Assembly: GCF_030408375.1 (NCBI RefSeq)
Contig: NZ_CP046530.1
Location: 1,488,001 to 1,552,000, forward strand
Origin: Corynebacterium afermentans subsp. lipophilum
GTDB taxonomy: Bacteria; Actinomycetota; Actinomycetes; Mycobacteriales; Mycobacteriaceae
Reading direction: 5' to 3'
Length of the DNA: 64,000 nucleotides
Made by a program: the position numbers and the translations under genes. Below the pieces are notes generated by a model. It worked only from the letters and a program-made list of their open reading frames with translations. It was not told the DNA's origin and made no database searches. Shown here piece by piece: positions 29,627-38,791 of the stretch; position 1 is the first letter of the stretch, and the number at the start of each line of letters is the position of its first letter.

Positions 29627-30351
29627 AGCTTCCAGCGACCGTCTTCCTTCTGGAAGATCATGGTCGAGGTTTCCTCACCGTGCTCGCTCCTCGCGGTCAG
29701 GCTCGCGGACGCGCGGTCACCGTCGATACGCACATCGTCCAGGCTGACCTCCGTCTCCGGCAGCTCGATGCCCTGGCCCTGCTCCTCGGCGAGGCGGCTG
29801 GCCTCCTGGACCTGCTCCAGGCTCATGCCCTGGCGCTCAAGCTCCTCGAGCATCGGCTCGGTGACGGCCTTGCACGAGTTCTCCAAGATGGTCGGGGTCC
29901 AGTCTGCAAACGATCCCGGGTTGAGCACGGCGCGGGCGGTATCTTCCATCTCCCGGCGGTCGTCCTCGCTGCCTGCCTCACCGTTGGCCAGCGGCTCATT
30001 GGTGTTTTCCGGCATGCCGTTTTCAAACGGGTTGGCCAGTGTCGGCGGCTGCTCCTCGTCGCCCTGTGCCTGGTTGGACTTCTGCTTGTCGTCCGACTTG
30101 TCTTCCTTCTTCTTTTCCTTCTCGGAAGTCTTCGAGGTCTTCTTTTCAGACTTCTCGGGCTTTTCAGACTTCTCGGACTTCTCCGCAGAGGCTTCCGTGG
30201 AAGAGTTAGCGGCAGACGCCTCAGGCGCCTCGGCGGCGGTGGACAGACCGCCGGAGGTTCCTTCGTCGTCGGACCCGCACGCGGTGAGCGGGAGTACGAG
30301 GGCGAGCGCCGCCGTCGTCACTGCCAAGCCCTTCTTCGTTTGCAACTTCAC
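29617..30351 (-). CDS. Lipoprotein with a Lys/Glu/Ser-rich linker
   Basis: A 244-residue secreted lipoprotein. The GTG start at 30351 leads into a basic start, a hydrophobic helix and the lipobox LTAC, with Cys at about residue 25. Residues 30-100 are a low-complexity linker of Ser, Lys and Glu (SEKSEKSEKPEKSEKK) that would act as a flexible spacer through the envelope. The C-terminal 120 residues form a compact domain ending in MIFQKEDGRWKLCN, a form typical of NTF2-like or DUF4878-type lipoprotein domains, with one cysteine pair. Function unknown. Confidence 0.78.
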   Translation of the reverse strand: MKLQTKKGLAVTTAALALVLPLTACGSDDEGTSGGLSTAAEAPEASAANSSTEASAEKSEKSEKPEKSEKKTSKTSEKEKKKEDKSDDKQKSNQAQGDEEQPPTLANPFENGMPENTNEPLANGEAGSEDDRREMEDTARAVLNPGSFADWTPTILENSCKAVTEPMLEELERQGMSLEQVQEASRLAEEQGQGIELPETEVSLDDVRIDGDRASASLTARSEHGEETSTMIFQKEDGRWKLCN

Positions 30352-30573
30352 GGTATACCTGTACCTCTCGTTGTCGGACCCGCCCGGAAATTCGGTGCGG
30401 GCTGGCACCAGCGACTGTTCTTCGGCATCAGTACATGCAGTCGCGGTGAAGATCCATTCAGAAATAGTACCAACTACTCACTGTTGCACTCGTTGGACAT
30501 CTATATAAGCATTCTGGAGGGTTTCTGTGAGGTTACGTAAAGCCATTTCGGCCGCCGGTGACCGTTGTGCGTC
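30352..30573. other. Divergent intergenic region between lipoprotein and TetR genes
   Basis: A noncoding gap with AT-rich patches (CTATATAAG at 30501-30509) and one 8-bp palindrome, TTACGTAA, at 30533-30540. The palindrome is a candidate operator for the adjacent TetR-type regulator, but it is short and the assignment is only positional. No terminator or RNA gene is visible. Confidence 0.35.
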
Positions 30574-30579
30574 TATGTT
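30574..30579 (+). promoter_or_regulatory. -10 hexamer TATGTT for the TetR gene
   Basis: TATGTT ends 6 nt before the ATG at 30586. The intervening GGAGGA looks like a Shine-Dalgarno sequence but is directly against the ATG, too close for that role, so a leaderless start is the better reading. Confidence 0.5.
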
Positions 30580-30585
30580 GGAGGA

Positions 30586-31134
30586 ATGCAACTAACCCGT
30601 GAGCGCATCACCGAAGCGGCGTTGACCATCCTCGCCGAGTACGGGCTCGCGGACGTGTCCATGCGCCGGGTAGCCACCTCACTTTCGGTCGCGCCCGGAG
30701 CGTTGTACTGGCACATCTCCAACAAGCAGGAACTCATCGCCTCCATGGCGGAAGAGATTGTGCAGGTGCTTATCAACGGCCCCCTGCCGGACCCCGCATG
30801 TTTGAGCCGCGAGCTGCGTGACGCACTGCTTTCCACCCGCGACGGCGCGGAGGTCGTCGTCGCGGCGGTGAGCCAGCCCGGTTCGCAGGTGCAAAAGGAG
30901 TTGGAAACCAGGTTCGCGGCATCGGTGAGGACGTGGCTGGGCGAAGCGGCGTCGGAAAGCAATGTGCGCATCGCCGCCAGAGGCTTGCTGCGACTGACCT
31001 TGGGCGACGCTGCGGTGCAGCAATCCGCCGCGCAGCTGGCGCAGGCCACTGGCGCGCCTGCGGAGTCGGACGGCGCAGGCGAGCACGCCGCGGCAGTGGC
31101 CTTCCTGCTCGACGGCCTAAAGCGAAGTGTCTGA
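30586..31134 (+). CDS. TetR-family transcriptional regulator
   Basis: A 182-residue regulator. Residues 5-50 form the TetR helix-turn-helix (ITEAALTILAEYGLADVSMRRVA ... VAPGALYWHISNKQEL), and the rest an alpha-helical ligand or dimer domain ending before residue 182. The ligand is unknown. A homologous regulator gene precedes glgX in C. glutamicum, so a role in glycogen or envelope genes is plausible but unproven. The ATG at 30586 is supported by a -10 hexamer 6 nt upstream; a TTG at 30565 is the only other option. Confidence 0.88.
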   Translation: MQLTRERITEAALTILAEYGLADVSMRRVATSLSVAPGALYWHISNKQELIASMAEEIVQVLINGPLPDPACLSRELRDALLSTRDGAEVVVAAVSQPGSQVQKELETRFAASVRTWLGEAASESNVRIAARGLLRLTLGDAAVQQSAAQLAQATGAPAESDGAGEHAAAVAFLLDGLKRSV

Positions 31135-31142
31135 GGGGGCAC

Positions 31143-31148
31143 TAAGCT
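31143..31148 (+). promoter_or_regulatory. -10 hexamer TAAGCT for glgX
   Basis: TAAGCT ends 8 nt before the glgX ATG at 31157 and lies 9 nt after the TetR gene stop. glgX can therefore be transcribed separately as a leaderless mRNA. Confidence 0.5.
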
Positions 31149-31156
31149 GTGACCCC

Positions 31157-33325
31157 ATGAGTGAGACCATCGTCTGGCCCGGTTCTTCTTACCCCCTGGG
31201 CTCCACCTTCGACGGCGCAGGCACGAACTTCGCACTGTTCTCCGGCGTCGCGGAGAAAGTGGAGCTCTGCCTTATCGACGACGACGGGGCGGAGACCCGC
31301 ATCCCGCTGGAGGAAGTGGACAACCACGTCTGGCACGCCTACCTGCCCGGAGTGAGCCCGGGCCAGCGCTACGGCTACCGCGTGCACGGGCCGTGGGACC
31401 CGCACAACGGCAAACGCTGCGACCCGAACAAACTGCTGGTGGACCCGTACGCGCGCGCCTTCGACGGTGAATTCGACCAGCACTCCTCACTGTTTTCCTA
31501 CGACGTGCACGCCGACGAGCCGGGCACCGGCCGCAACGAGGAGGACTCGTTGGGCCACACGATGCTGTCCGTGGTGATCAACCCGTTCTTCGACTGGGGC
31601 GATGACCGCGCGCCGAAGATCCCGGAGGGCGAGTCCGTCATCTACGAGTGCCACGTCAAGGGCATGACGCAAACCCACCCCGGTATCCCGGAGGATCTGC
31701 GCGGAACCTACGCCGGCATGTCGCACCCGGTGATGGTGGATTACCTCAGGGACTTGGGCGTCACCGCCATCGAGCTGCTGCCGGTGCACCAGTTTTTGCA
31801 GGATGACCGCCTGCGGGACCTAGGCCTGCGCAACTACTGGGGCTACAACACGTTCGGCTTTTTCGCCCCGGAGAACAACTACGCCTCCTCCACCGCGCCC
31901 GGTGATGCGGTGGCCGAGTTCAAGCAGATGGTGCGCACGTACCACGAGGCGGGCATCGAGGTCATCCTGGACGTGGTGTACAACCACACCGCCGAGGGCA
32001 ACCATATGGGCCCGACCATCGCTTTCCGCGGCATCGACAACGAGGCGTACTACCGGCTGGTGGACGACGACAAGTTCCACTACATGGACTACACCGGCAC
32101 CGGAAACTCCTTCAACGTGCGCTACCCGCACTCGCTGCAGCTGATCATGGATTCGCTGCGCTACTGGGTCACGGACATGCACGTGGACGGGTTCCGCTTC
32201 GACCTCGCCTCCACCCTGGCCCGCGAGTTTTCCGACGTGGACCGCCTGGCCACCTTCTTCGACCTGGTGCAGCAGGACCCTGTGGTCAGCCAGGTCAAGC
32301 TCATCGCCGAACCGTGGGACGTGGGCGAAGGCGGCTACCAGGTGGGCAACTTCCCCGCCCTGTGGAGCGAGTGGAACGGCAAGTACCGCGACACCATGCG
32401 CGACTTCTGGCGCGGCGAGGACTCCACCCTCGGCGAGTTTGCCTCGCGGCTGACCGGTTCATCGGACCTGTACCAGCACAACGGCCGGCGCCCCACCGCA
32501 TCCATCAACTTCATCACCGCCCACGACGGATTTACCCTCAACGACCTAGTCACCTACAACGACAAGCACAACGAGGCCAACGGCGAGGACAACCGCGACG
32601 GCGAGAGCCACAACCGCTCGTGGAACTGCGGCGCGGAGGGCGACACGGACGACCCGGAGGTGCTGGACCTGCGGGCGCGGCAGCGCCGCAACTTCCTGAC
32701 CACCCTGTTGTTGTCCCAGGGCACCCCGATGCTCGCCCACGGCGACGAAATCGCGCGCACCCAGGGCGGCAACAACAACGTCTACTGCCAGGACAACGAG
32801 ATCGCCTGGATGGACTGGTCCAGGCTCGAGGAAGCATCCGACCTGCACGACTTCACCCGTCGGCTGATCGAGCTGCGCCGCGACCACCCGGTGTTCCGCC
32901 GCCGTCGCTTTCTCGCCGGCGGCGCGTTGGGCGACGAGGAGCACGGCCGCGAGATTGCGTGGCTGACACCCGAGTGCACACTGATGACGCAGGACGATTG
33001 GAATACCCCGTTCGGGCGTGCTCTGATGGTGTTCTTGGACGGCGAAGCTATCGCCGAGCCGGACGCACGCGGACAGCGCGTGGTGGATGATTCCTTCCTG
33101 TTGATGTTCAACGCCCACTACGAAGACATCGACTTCACGGTGCCGGGCGCCGAGTTCGGCGACGAGTGGGAGGTAGTCGTGGACACCACCGAGGCGCTCG
33201 GCGTACGCGAGGACGCCGAGCCAGTCCAGCCCGGCGCGGCTGTGACCGTGGGCCAGCGTTCGACCGTGGTGCTGCGCCGCACCCAACCACCCGCAGGCGA
33301 AGGAAATTCGGAGGCCAGCCAGTAA
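31157..33325 (+). CDS. glgX: Glycogen debranching enzyme GlgX
   Basis: A 722-residue GH13 isoamylase-type debranching enzyme that hydrolyses alpha-1,6 branches of phosphorylase-limited glycogen. An N-terminal CBM48-like domain (PLGSTFDGAGTNFALFSG) precedes the (beta/alpha)8 barrel. Catalytic residues are visible as Asp349 in DGFRFDLAS, Glu385 in LIAEPWDVG and Asp457 in ITAHDGFTL. The upstream VVYNHTAEGNHMGP is the first conserved GH13 region. It works with glgP and supplies linear glucan to TreY. Its stop TAA shares one base with the next ATG. Confidence 0.97.
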   Translation: MSETIVWPGSSYPLGSTFDGAGTNFALFSGVAEKVELCLIDDDGAETRIPLEEVDNHVWHAYLPGVSPGQRYGYRVHGPWDPHNGKRCDPNKLLVDPYARAFDGEFDQHSSLFSYDVHADEPGTGRNEEDSLGHTMLSVVINPFFDWGDDRAPKIPEGESVIYECHVKGMTQTHPGIPEDLRGTYAGMSHPVMVDYLRDLGVTAIELLPVHQFLQDDRLRDLGLRNYWGYNTFGFFAPENNYASSTAPGDAVAEFKQMVRTYHEAGIEVILDVVYNHTAEGNHMGPTIAFRGIDNEAYYRLVDDDKFHYMDYTGTGNSFNVRYPHSLQLIMDSLRYWVTDMHVDGFRFDLASTLAREFSDVDRLATFFDLVQQDPVVSQVKLIAEPWDVGEGGYQVGNFPALWSEWNGKYRDTMRDFWRGEDSTLGEFASRLTGSSDLYQHNGRRPTASINFITAHDGFTLNDLVTYNDKHNEANGEDNRDGESHNRSWNCGAEGDTDDPEVLDLRARQRRNFLTTLLLSQGTPMLAHGDEIARTQGGNNNVYCQDNEIAWMDWSRLEEASDLHDFTRRLIELRRDHPVFRRRRFLAGGALGDEEHGREIAWLTPECTLMTQDDWNTPFGRALMVFLDGEAIAEPDARGQRVVDDSFLLMFNAHYEDIDFTVPGAEFGDEWEVVVDTTEALGVREDAEPVQPGAAVTVGQRSTVVLRRTQPPAGEGNSEASQ

Positions 33326-34716
33326 TGATCACCGCGCACGGCGCAACGTTGACCGTGACCAACGAGGCACTGACCCTCACCCCCACCGCACTCGCGGCCT
33401 CGTTGCGCGGCGGCAACAACTCCCGCGAGGTGACCATCACCGACATCGCAGGCACCACCTCCGTCGCGGGCGACGCGTGGACCCGCCCGCGTGTGGACAT
33501 CGACACTGCCGGCGGCACTGTGGCCGTCTGGTTCGCTCCCGGCGACGAGGAGGGCCCCGCCGAGCTCTGCAAGCTTCTCGACGACGCAAAGCACGGCCAC
33601 GCACCTGCCACCGGCACCGTGGCCGGCGGCGCCGGCATCCCTGGCTTTTCCTTCGTCGGCTTCGACGTAGAGACCGCGAACCGCCGCTGGGGCTCGATTT
33701 GCCAGATCGGCCTGGTGAAGATCGTTGACGGCGAAGAGGTGGACCGCGCCTCGTGGCTGTGCAAGCCGCCGGCGTCTCTCGCACAGTTCGAGGAGGGCAA
33801 CGTGGCCATCCACGGCATCACCGAGCAGGATGTCGCCGACGCGCCGGACGTGTGCGACTGCATTCCGAAGATGGCCGAGTTCGTCGGCGATCTGCCTCTG
33901 GTGGCGCACAACGCCCAGTTCGACGCCTCCGCGCTGCGCGACGCCTGCCAGGCCTCCGACGTCGAGGTGCCGCAGATGCTGTTCGCCTGCACGCTCGCCC
34001 AGGCGCGCTCCACCAAGCTGGACGTGGCCAACCACCGCCTGCCTACCCTGGCGGAGCACTTCGGCATCACGCTGGACAACCACCACGACGCCTGCGAGGA
34101 CGCCGCGGCCTGCGCCGGCGTAATGGTGGGCCTGGCGCGCCAGGCCGGCCATACCGGCAGCCTGATGACCTTCGTGCACGACTCCGGCTTCACGCTCGGC
34201 TCCATCGACGCCGCCCGCGTGACCCCGGTGTTGCGCGACCGCTCCGGCGCGGGCCGCACCATGCAGGCGGAAAAGGCGGCCCAGGGCGGGGTCGCCGCCG
34301 CGGTTGCAGCATCCGCGGCGCCGCAGGGCTCGAATCAAGCGGGCCCGGCGAAGCGGGCGCAGCAGAACAAAGGGCCCCAGCGCCCCTGGCAGTCCGTGGC
34401 CACCCCAGACACCGTGCCGGAGCCGAACACGGACGCAGATCCGAACGCGCCGCTGTACGGCGAAAATGTCACGCTGACCGGCGAGTTTGAGCCGCACGAC
34501 AAGGGTGAGCTGTGGCAAAAGATCGCCGCACAGGGCGCGCAGGTGGGCAAGAACGTGACGAAGAAGACCACCGTGCTGGTGGTGGGCGAATGGGCCACGG
34601 TGACCTCGAAGGAAAAGCGCGCCCGCGAGCTGAAGGACAAAGGCCAGGACATCCAGATCTGGCAGGCCGACCAGCTGCTTGAGGCGCTGGGGTTAAACGA
34701 GCAGCCGCCGTTTTAG
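33325..34716 (+). CDS. DEDDh 3'-5' exonuclease with C-terminal BRCT domain
   Basis: A 463-residue multidomain protein. Residues 1-100 form a beta-rich N-terminal domain resembling PH/DUF4429-type modules (inference). Residues 108-275 are a DnaQ-like exonuclease with Asp114/Glu116 in GFDVETA, Asp200 in HNAQFD and His254/Asp259 in HHDACEDA. An Ala/Pro/Gln linker follows, then a BRCT domain from about 375 (GENVTLTGEF ... VGKNVTKKTTVLVVG) to the end. Such proteins are annotated as DNA polymerase III epsilon-like; this one likely acts in repair. The ATG overlaps the glgX stop by 1 nt, with GGAGG 10 nt upstream. Confidence 0.85.
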   Translation: MITAHGATLTVTNEALTLTPTALAASLRGGNNSREVTITDIAGTTSVAGDAWTRPRVDIDTAGGTVAVWFAPGDEEGPAELCKLLDDAKHGHAPATGTVAGGAGIPGFSFVGFDVETANRRWGSICQIGLVKIVDGEEVDRASWLCKPPASLAQFEEGNVAIHGITEQDVADAPDVCDCIPKMAEFVGDLPLVAHNAQFDASALRDACQASDVEVPQMLFACTLAQARSTKLDVANHRLPTLAEHFGITLDNHHDACEDAAACAGVMVGLARQAGHTGSLMTFVHDSGFTLGSIDAARVTPVLRDRSGAGRTMQAEKAAQGGVAAAVAASAAPQGSNQAGPAKRAQQNKGPQRPWQSVATPDTVPEPNTDADPNAPLYGENVTLTGEFEPHDKGELWQKIAAQGAQVGKNVTKKTTVLVVGEWATVTSKEKRARELKDKGQDIQIWQADQLLEALGLNEQPPF

Positions 34717-34770
34717 AAAAACTTTCGGCCTTTCGGGAACCGGGGCGGGTGCGGTTGCGTCTAAGTAGCC

Positions 34771-35352
34771 ATGCAGCTTCTCCAACACGCACCCGTTCCC
34801 ACCACGGCGATCACGTTGCGTCTTGCGCACGTGGACGGCGCGGCAACTCGCGCGCGCATCGCCGCCGGCTTTAGCACCTCCACTGCCTTTATTAGCCTCT
34901 CGCCTGGCCTGGTGTGCGTATTCGACTCGCCTACCTCCACCGGCCTTACCCACCAAGAGGTCGGCGCCGCGGGTGTGAGCGCCCATCAGCTGTGGAACGC
35001 CGCGGCGGAACAGCTGATCTCCCGCGCGCAGCGCGACGACGGCGTGGAGTTCTTAGTACGTTGCCCCAGCGTCGCGCTGGACTGCGACGAGCTGCCGCGA
35101 GGCTTCGAGGTGGACGGACACGACTCCCCCGCCGCCTGGTGGCTTTCCCACCCACGCACCTTTACCCTGCTGCACCGCCACTTCGAGGCCGTGCTGCGGC
35201 CGGAGACCGGGCTGGTCTACGCCACCCGCGACTGGCGCGAGCTATTCGTTTTCGACGCGGACGCCGACGAGGTGGCGCAGCACCTGCCCGGCGCGAATGT
35301 GCTGGCCTACTCCGTGGGGTTCCCCCTGCTGCGCCACGCAAAATCCAGCTAG
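34771..35352 (+). CDS. Conserved hypothetical protein, 193 residues
   Basis: I do not recognise a named family. The 193-residue protein has no signal peptide or clear membrane helix. It is mixed alpha/beta, with a WWLSHPRTFTLLHRHFEAVL helix near residue 125 and an RDWRELFVFDADADEVAQHL segment near 155. The first 20 residues (LLQHAPVPTTAITLRLAHVDG) are unlike a targeting sequence. It lies 54 bp after the exonuclease gene and 10 bp before treY, whose promoter hexamer overlaps its stop codon. Confidence 0.68.
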   Translation: MQLLQHAPVPTTAITLRLAHVDGAATRARIAAGFSTSTAFISLSPGLVCVFDSPTSTGLTHQEVGAAGVSAHQLWNAAAEQLISRAQRDDGVEFLVRCPSVALDCDELPRGFEVDGHDSPAAWWLSHPRTFTLLHRHFEAVLRPETGLVYATRDWRELFVFDADADEVAQHLPGANVLAYSVGFPLLRHAKSS

Positions 35353-35355
35353 GGT
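35350..35355 (+). promoter_or_regulatory. -10 hexamer TAGGGT for treY
   Basis: TAGGGT begins at the stop codon of the preceding gene and ends 7 nt before the treY GTG at 35363, consistent with a leaderless mRNA. Confidence 0.5.
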
Positions 35356-35362
35356 GTGGGGC

Positions 35363-37726
35363 GTGAAACGCCCCATCACCTCCACGTACCGCCTGCAGCT
35401 GCGCGGCCCGCATGCGGACCCTCACGGCCGCGAGTTCGGCTTCGCCCAGGCCGCCGAGCTTGTGCCCTACCTGTCCGACCTCGGGGTCTCGCACCTGTAT
35501 CTCTCCCCGATCTTCGCGGCCGCGCCGGAGTCCAACCACAACTACGACGTGATCGACCCGACCGTGGTCAACCCGGAGCTCGGCGGCATTGACGGGCTGC
35601 GCGGGCTCGCCCGCACGGCGCACGACGCCGGGTTGGGGCTGGTGGTGGATATCGTGCCCAACCACCTCGGCGTGGAGGTGCCGCGGCGCAATCAGTGGTG
35701 GTGGGACGTGCTCAAGCACGGCAAGGATTCGGACTACGCCCACTTCTTCGACATCGACTGGGCCGAGGACAACGGCGCGGGCGGCAAAATCGCGCTGCCG
35801 GTCCTGGGCGCACCCGGCGACACGGACGCGCTGAAGCTCGAGCACCTCGACGGCGAGGACGTGCTCACCTACTACGACCACGTCTTCCCGCTCGCCCCCG
35901 GCAGCTACGCCGACCTCGACGACGACCCGGCCGCCGTGCACGAGCGCCAGCACTACCGGCTGATGTACTGGCGCGACGGCATCATCACCTACCGCCGTTT
36001 CTTCTCCATCAACGGCCTCGCCGGCGTGCGCCAGGAGGACGAAGACGTCTTCAACGCCACCCACTCCTGCCTGCGGGAACTTGTGGGCGAGGGGCTTATC
36101 GACGGCGTCCGCGTCGACCACCCCGACGGCCTGACCGACCCGTTCGGCTACCTCACACGGCTGCGCGAGCTCATCGGCCCGGACACCTGGCTGATCGTGG
36201 AGAAGATCCTCGCGGCGGAAGAGCCGCTGGACCCGCACTTGAACATCCACGGCACCACCGGCTACGACGCGCTGCGCGAGTTCGACGGCGTCTTCGTCGA
36301 CGCGAACGCCACGGGCGCACTCAGCGAGCTGGCGCGTGAGTACTCTGGCTCCACCTGGGACGCCGACGCGGTGGAGGCTGCCGAGTGGGAGCTCAAAGCC
36401 CGCATCGCAAACGAGGAACTCGCCCCGGAGGTGCGCAGGCTTGCCCGCGCCGTGCGCCGCGACAGCCAAACTTTTAGCGACGTCACCGACGCCGAACTGA
36501 CTGAGGTGCTGGTGGCGCTTGTGTCTCGCATGCCGGTCTACCGCGCCGATTACCGCTGCCTGTCGCGGGTGACGCCAACGCTGATCGCGCAGCTGGCCGA
36601 GCTCGGGCACAACCCGGCCGCGCTCGACCTGACCGCCGCCGCGCTCGCCGCGTCCGGCGAGGCGGCCCACCGTTTCGCCCAGGTCTGCGGCGCGGTTATG
36701 GCCAAGGGCGTGGAAGACACCCTGTTCTACCGCGCGTGCCGCCTGGTGGCGCTGCAGGAAGTCGGCGGCGCGCCGGGCCGGACCGGGGTGAGCCAGGCCG
36801 AGTTCCACCTGCTCCAGGCAGAACGCGCCGCGCTGTGGCCCCGCACCATGACCGCGCTGACCACCCACGACACGAAGCGCAGCGAGGACACCCGCGCCCG
36901 CATGCTGGAGATCGCGGAGCTTCCCGACGAGTTCGCCCGCCTGATCCGCGACGTGTTCGCGCTGACCCCGCCGCCGGATGAGGCCACCGGATACTTCCTC
37001 ATCCAGAACATCCTCGGCGCCTGGCCCCGCGACGGCCACGCCACCGAAGAGTTCACCCGGCGCCTGCAGGACTACGCCGTCAAGGCCGCACGAGAGGCGG
37101 ACCGGTTGACCAGCTGGCACGACAACGACCACGAGTTCGAGGCCCGGCTGACCGATTGGATCGCCCGCCTCACCGACGGCCCCGCAACGCAGCTTCTCGC
37201 AGACTTCGCCCGCGACCTCGACCGCGGCGGCGTGGCCGTCTCCCTCGGCCGCAAACTGCTGCAGCTGGTCGGCCCGGGCATCCCGGACACCTACCAGGGC
37301 ACCGAGTTTTTGGACTTCTCGCTGGTGGACCCGGACAACCGCCGCTTCGTCGACTATCAGGCGCTTTGTGCTGGTGAGGCGGCGCCGGAGGACGTCGATA
37401 AGCAACGCATTGTGCGCGCCGCCCTCACCTTGCGCCGCGAGCGCCCGCAGCTCTTCCTCGACGGCGGTTACCGCGCGATCTTCGCCGCCGGCCCCGCGCG
37501 CGAGCACGTAGTGAGCATGGCGCGCACACTTGACGACGAACCACAGGTCATCGCCGTAGCAACCCGCGCCCCGCTCAGCTTGGAGCGCGCCGGAGGCTGG
37601 CGCGGCACCACCCTCGCCCTTCCCGAAGGCACCTGGACCGACCGGCTCACCGGGCAGAAGTATTCCGGCACTGTGGAAATGTCGCAGCTGTGCGCCGGAC
37701 TACCTGCGGTGCTGTTGTCCATGTAA
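35363..37726 (+). CDS. treY: Malto-oligosyltrehalose synthase TreY
   Basis: A 787-residue GH13 enzyme that isomerises the reducing-end glucose of maltodextrins from an alpha-1,4 to an alpha,alpha-1,1 bond. It begins RPITSTYRLQL, and conserved regions include DIVPNHLGVE near residue 95, GVRVDHPDGLTDP (nucleophile Asp) near 248, the acid Glu in WLIVEKIL near 277 and TTHDTKRSEDTRAR near 500. The length matches the family. The GTG at 35363 is supported by the promoter hexamer and the homologous N-terminus. TreZ, which should release trehalose, is not encoded in the window. Confidence 0.96.
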   Translation: MKRPITSTYRLQLRGPHADPHGREFGFAQAAELVPYLSDLGVSHLYLSPIFAAAPESNHNYDVIDPTVVNPELGGIDGLRGLARTAHDAGLGLVVDIVPNHLGVEVPRRNQWWWDVLKHGKDSDYAHFFDIDWAEDNGAGGKIALPVLGAPGDTDALKLEHLDGEDVLTYYDHVFPLAPGSYADLDDDPAAVHERQHYRLMYWRDGIITYRRFFSINGLAGVRQEDEDVFNATHSCLRELVGEGLIDGVRVDHPDGLTDPFGYLTRLRELIGPDTWLIVEKILAAEEPLDPHLNIHGTTGYDALREFDGVFVDANATGALSELAREYSGSTWDADAVEAAEWELKARIANEELAPEVRRLARAVRRDSQTFSDVTDAELTEVLVALVSRMPVYRADYRCLSRVTPTLIAQLAELGHNPAALDLTAAALAASGEAAHRFAQVCGAVMAKGVEDTLFYRACRLVALQEVGGAPGRTGVSQAEFHLLQAERAALWPRTMTALTTHDTKRSEDTRARMLEIAELPDEFARLIRDVFALTPPPDEATGYFLIQNILGAWPRDGHATEEFTRRLQDYAVKAAREADRLTSWHDNDHEFEARLTDWIARLTDGPATQLLADFARDLDRGGVAVSLGRKLLQLVGPGIPDTYQGTEFLDFSLVDPDNRRFVDYQALCAGEAAPEDVDKQRIVRAALTLRRERPQLFLDGGYRAIFAAGPAREHVVSMARTLDDEPQVIAVATRAPLSLERAGGWRGTTLALPEGTWTDRLTGQKYSGTVEMSQLCAGLPAVLLSM

Positions 37727-37740
37727 GCTATCCCGCCGTT

Positions 37741-38790
37741 ATGAGCACTGCAAAGCATCCCGCAAAGCCTGAGAAGCCGAGGAACAAGGCGATGGACGAC
37801 ACCATCGCCCGGCTCGGGTCGACCTACTTTGCCTGGATGCGCGAACACGACGACATCGCGACCGCGTTTCGGCACGCGTTGCACGAACTCATGCGCGACG
37901 CCGGCGTCAACTTTGACCGCGTGGACGCGCGCGTGAAGTCCTGGACCTCTTTGAAGGAAAAGGCCCGCAAGACGCGCGACGACGGTGAGATGGTCTACCC
38001 CGACCCGTGGCACGACATCAAAGACATCATCGGCGCGCGCATCACGGTGCTGCACTCCACTGAAATCCCGGCCGTGCAGCGCCTCCTCGCGGACCAGTTC
38101 GAAGTGCTGCGCAGCGTGGACAAGGCCGAAGAAACGCGCGTGGCCGGCGGCTTCGGCTACGGCTCGCACCACATGATCGTGCGGGTGCAGGAGCAGTCCG
38201 AGGGGCTGGAAGAGTACGTCGGCCAGGTCTTTGAGGTGCAGATCCGCACCGTGCTCCAGCACGCCTGGGCCGAGTTCGAGCACGACATTCGGTACAAGCG
38301 CGCCACCGAGAACCTGGACCCGCAGGTGGACCGGGCTTTCACCCTGGCTGCGGGCCTGATAGAGCTTGCAGACCAGCAGTTCGACCAGATCGCGTCGCTG
38401 GCGAACCCGGAGGATCCGGCAGACAAGGTCAACACCGAGGTGGACGCGGAGATCTCCCCGGAGACCCTGCCGGGCATCCTCACCGTACTGCTGGGCAACC
38501 AGTTCCCGCTGTCGCGCGCGGGCGACTACCGTTTCTGCACGGAGCTTTTGCGCGCCCACGGCATGGAGCACGTCTCCGACGTTGCGGAGCTGACCAACCC
38601 GGCGGACATCGAGGCGATCTCGAACTCGCTGTCCTACCCCTTCGTGCCGGGCCAAGTGCGCATCGTGGACGATTTGCTGCTCAACCGCTTGGGCACCGAA
38701 CACATCGAGCGCACCTGGGACGCCGGCAACCGTCCGCAGGTGCGGCGCAAGCGGCTGACCAACCGTTTGCGGCTTTTGCGCGGCGAGTAG
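37741..38790 (+). CDS. relP: Small alarmone synthetase with RelA/SpoT domain
   Basis: A 349-residue protein with a single RelA/SpoT synthetase domain and no HD hydrolase or regulatory domain. The domain spans about residues 60-200 with DIIGARI at 94-100, GYGSHHMIVRV at 139-149 and EVQIRTVLQHAWAEFEHDIRYK at 165-186. It should synthesise (p)ppGpp or related alarmones from GTP/GDP and ATP. A C-terminal 150-residue extension is alpha-helical. The treY-relP order matches C. glutamicum, where, as I recall, the gene is truncated and inactive (RelP*); here all synthetase motifs are present. ATG at 37741 follows TAAGCT by 11 nt. Confidence 0.88.
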   Translation: MSTAKHPAKPEKPRNKAMDDTIARLGSTYFAWMREHDDIATAFRHALHELMRDAGVNFDRVDARVKSWTSLKEKARKTRDDGEMVYPDPWHDIKDIIGARITVLHSTEIPAVQRLLADQFEVLRSVDKAEETRVAGGFGYGSHHMIVRVQEQSEGLEEYVGQVFEVQIRTVLQHAWAEFEHDIRYKRATENLDPQVDRAFTLAAGLIELADQQFDQIASLANPEDPADKVNTEVDAEISPETLPGILTVLLGNQFPLSRAGDYRFCTELLRAHGMEHVSDVAELTNPADIEAISNSLSYPFVPGQVRIVDDLLLNRLGTEHIERTWDAGNRPQVRRKRLTNRLRLLRGE

Positions 38791-38791
38791 T

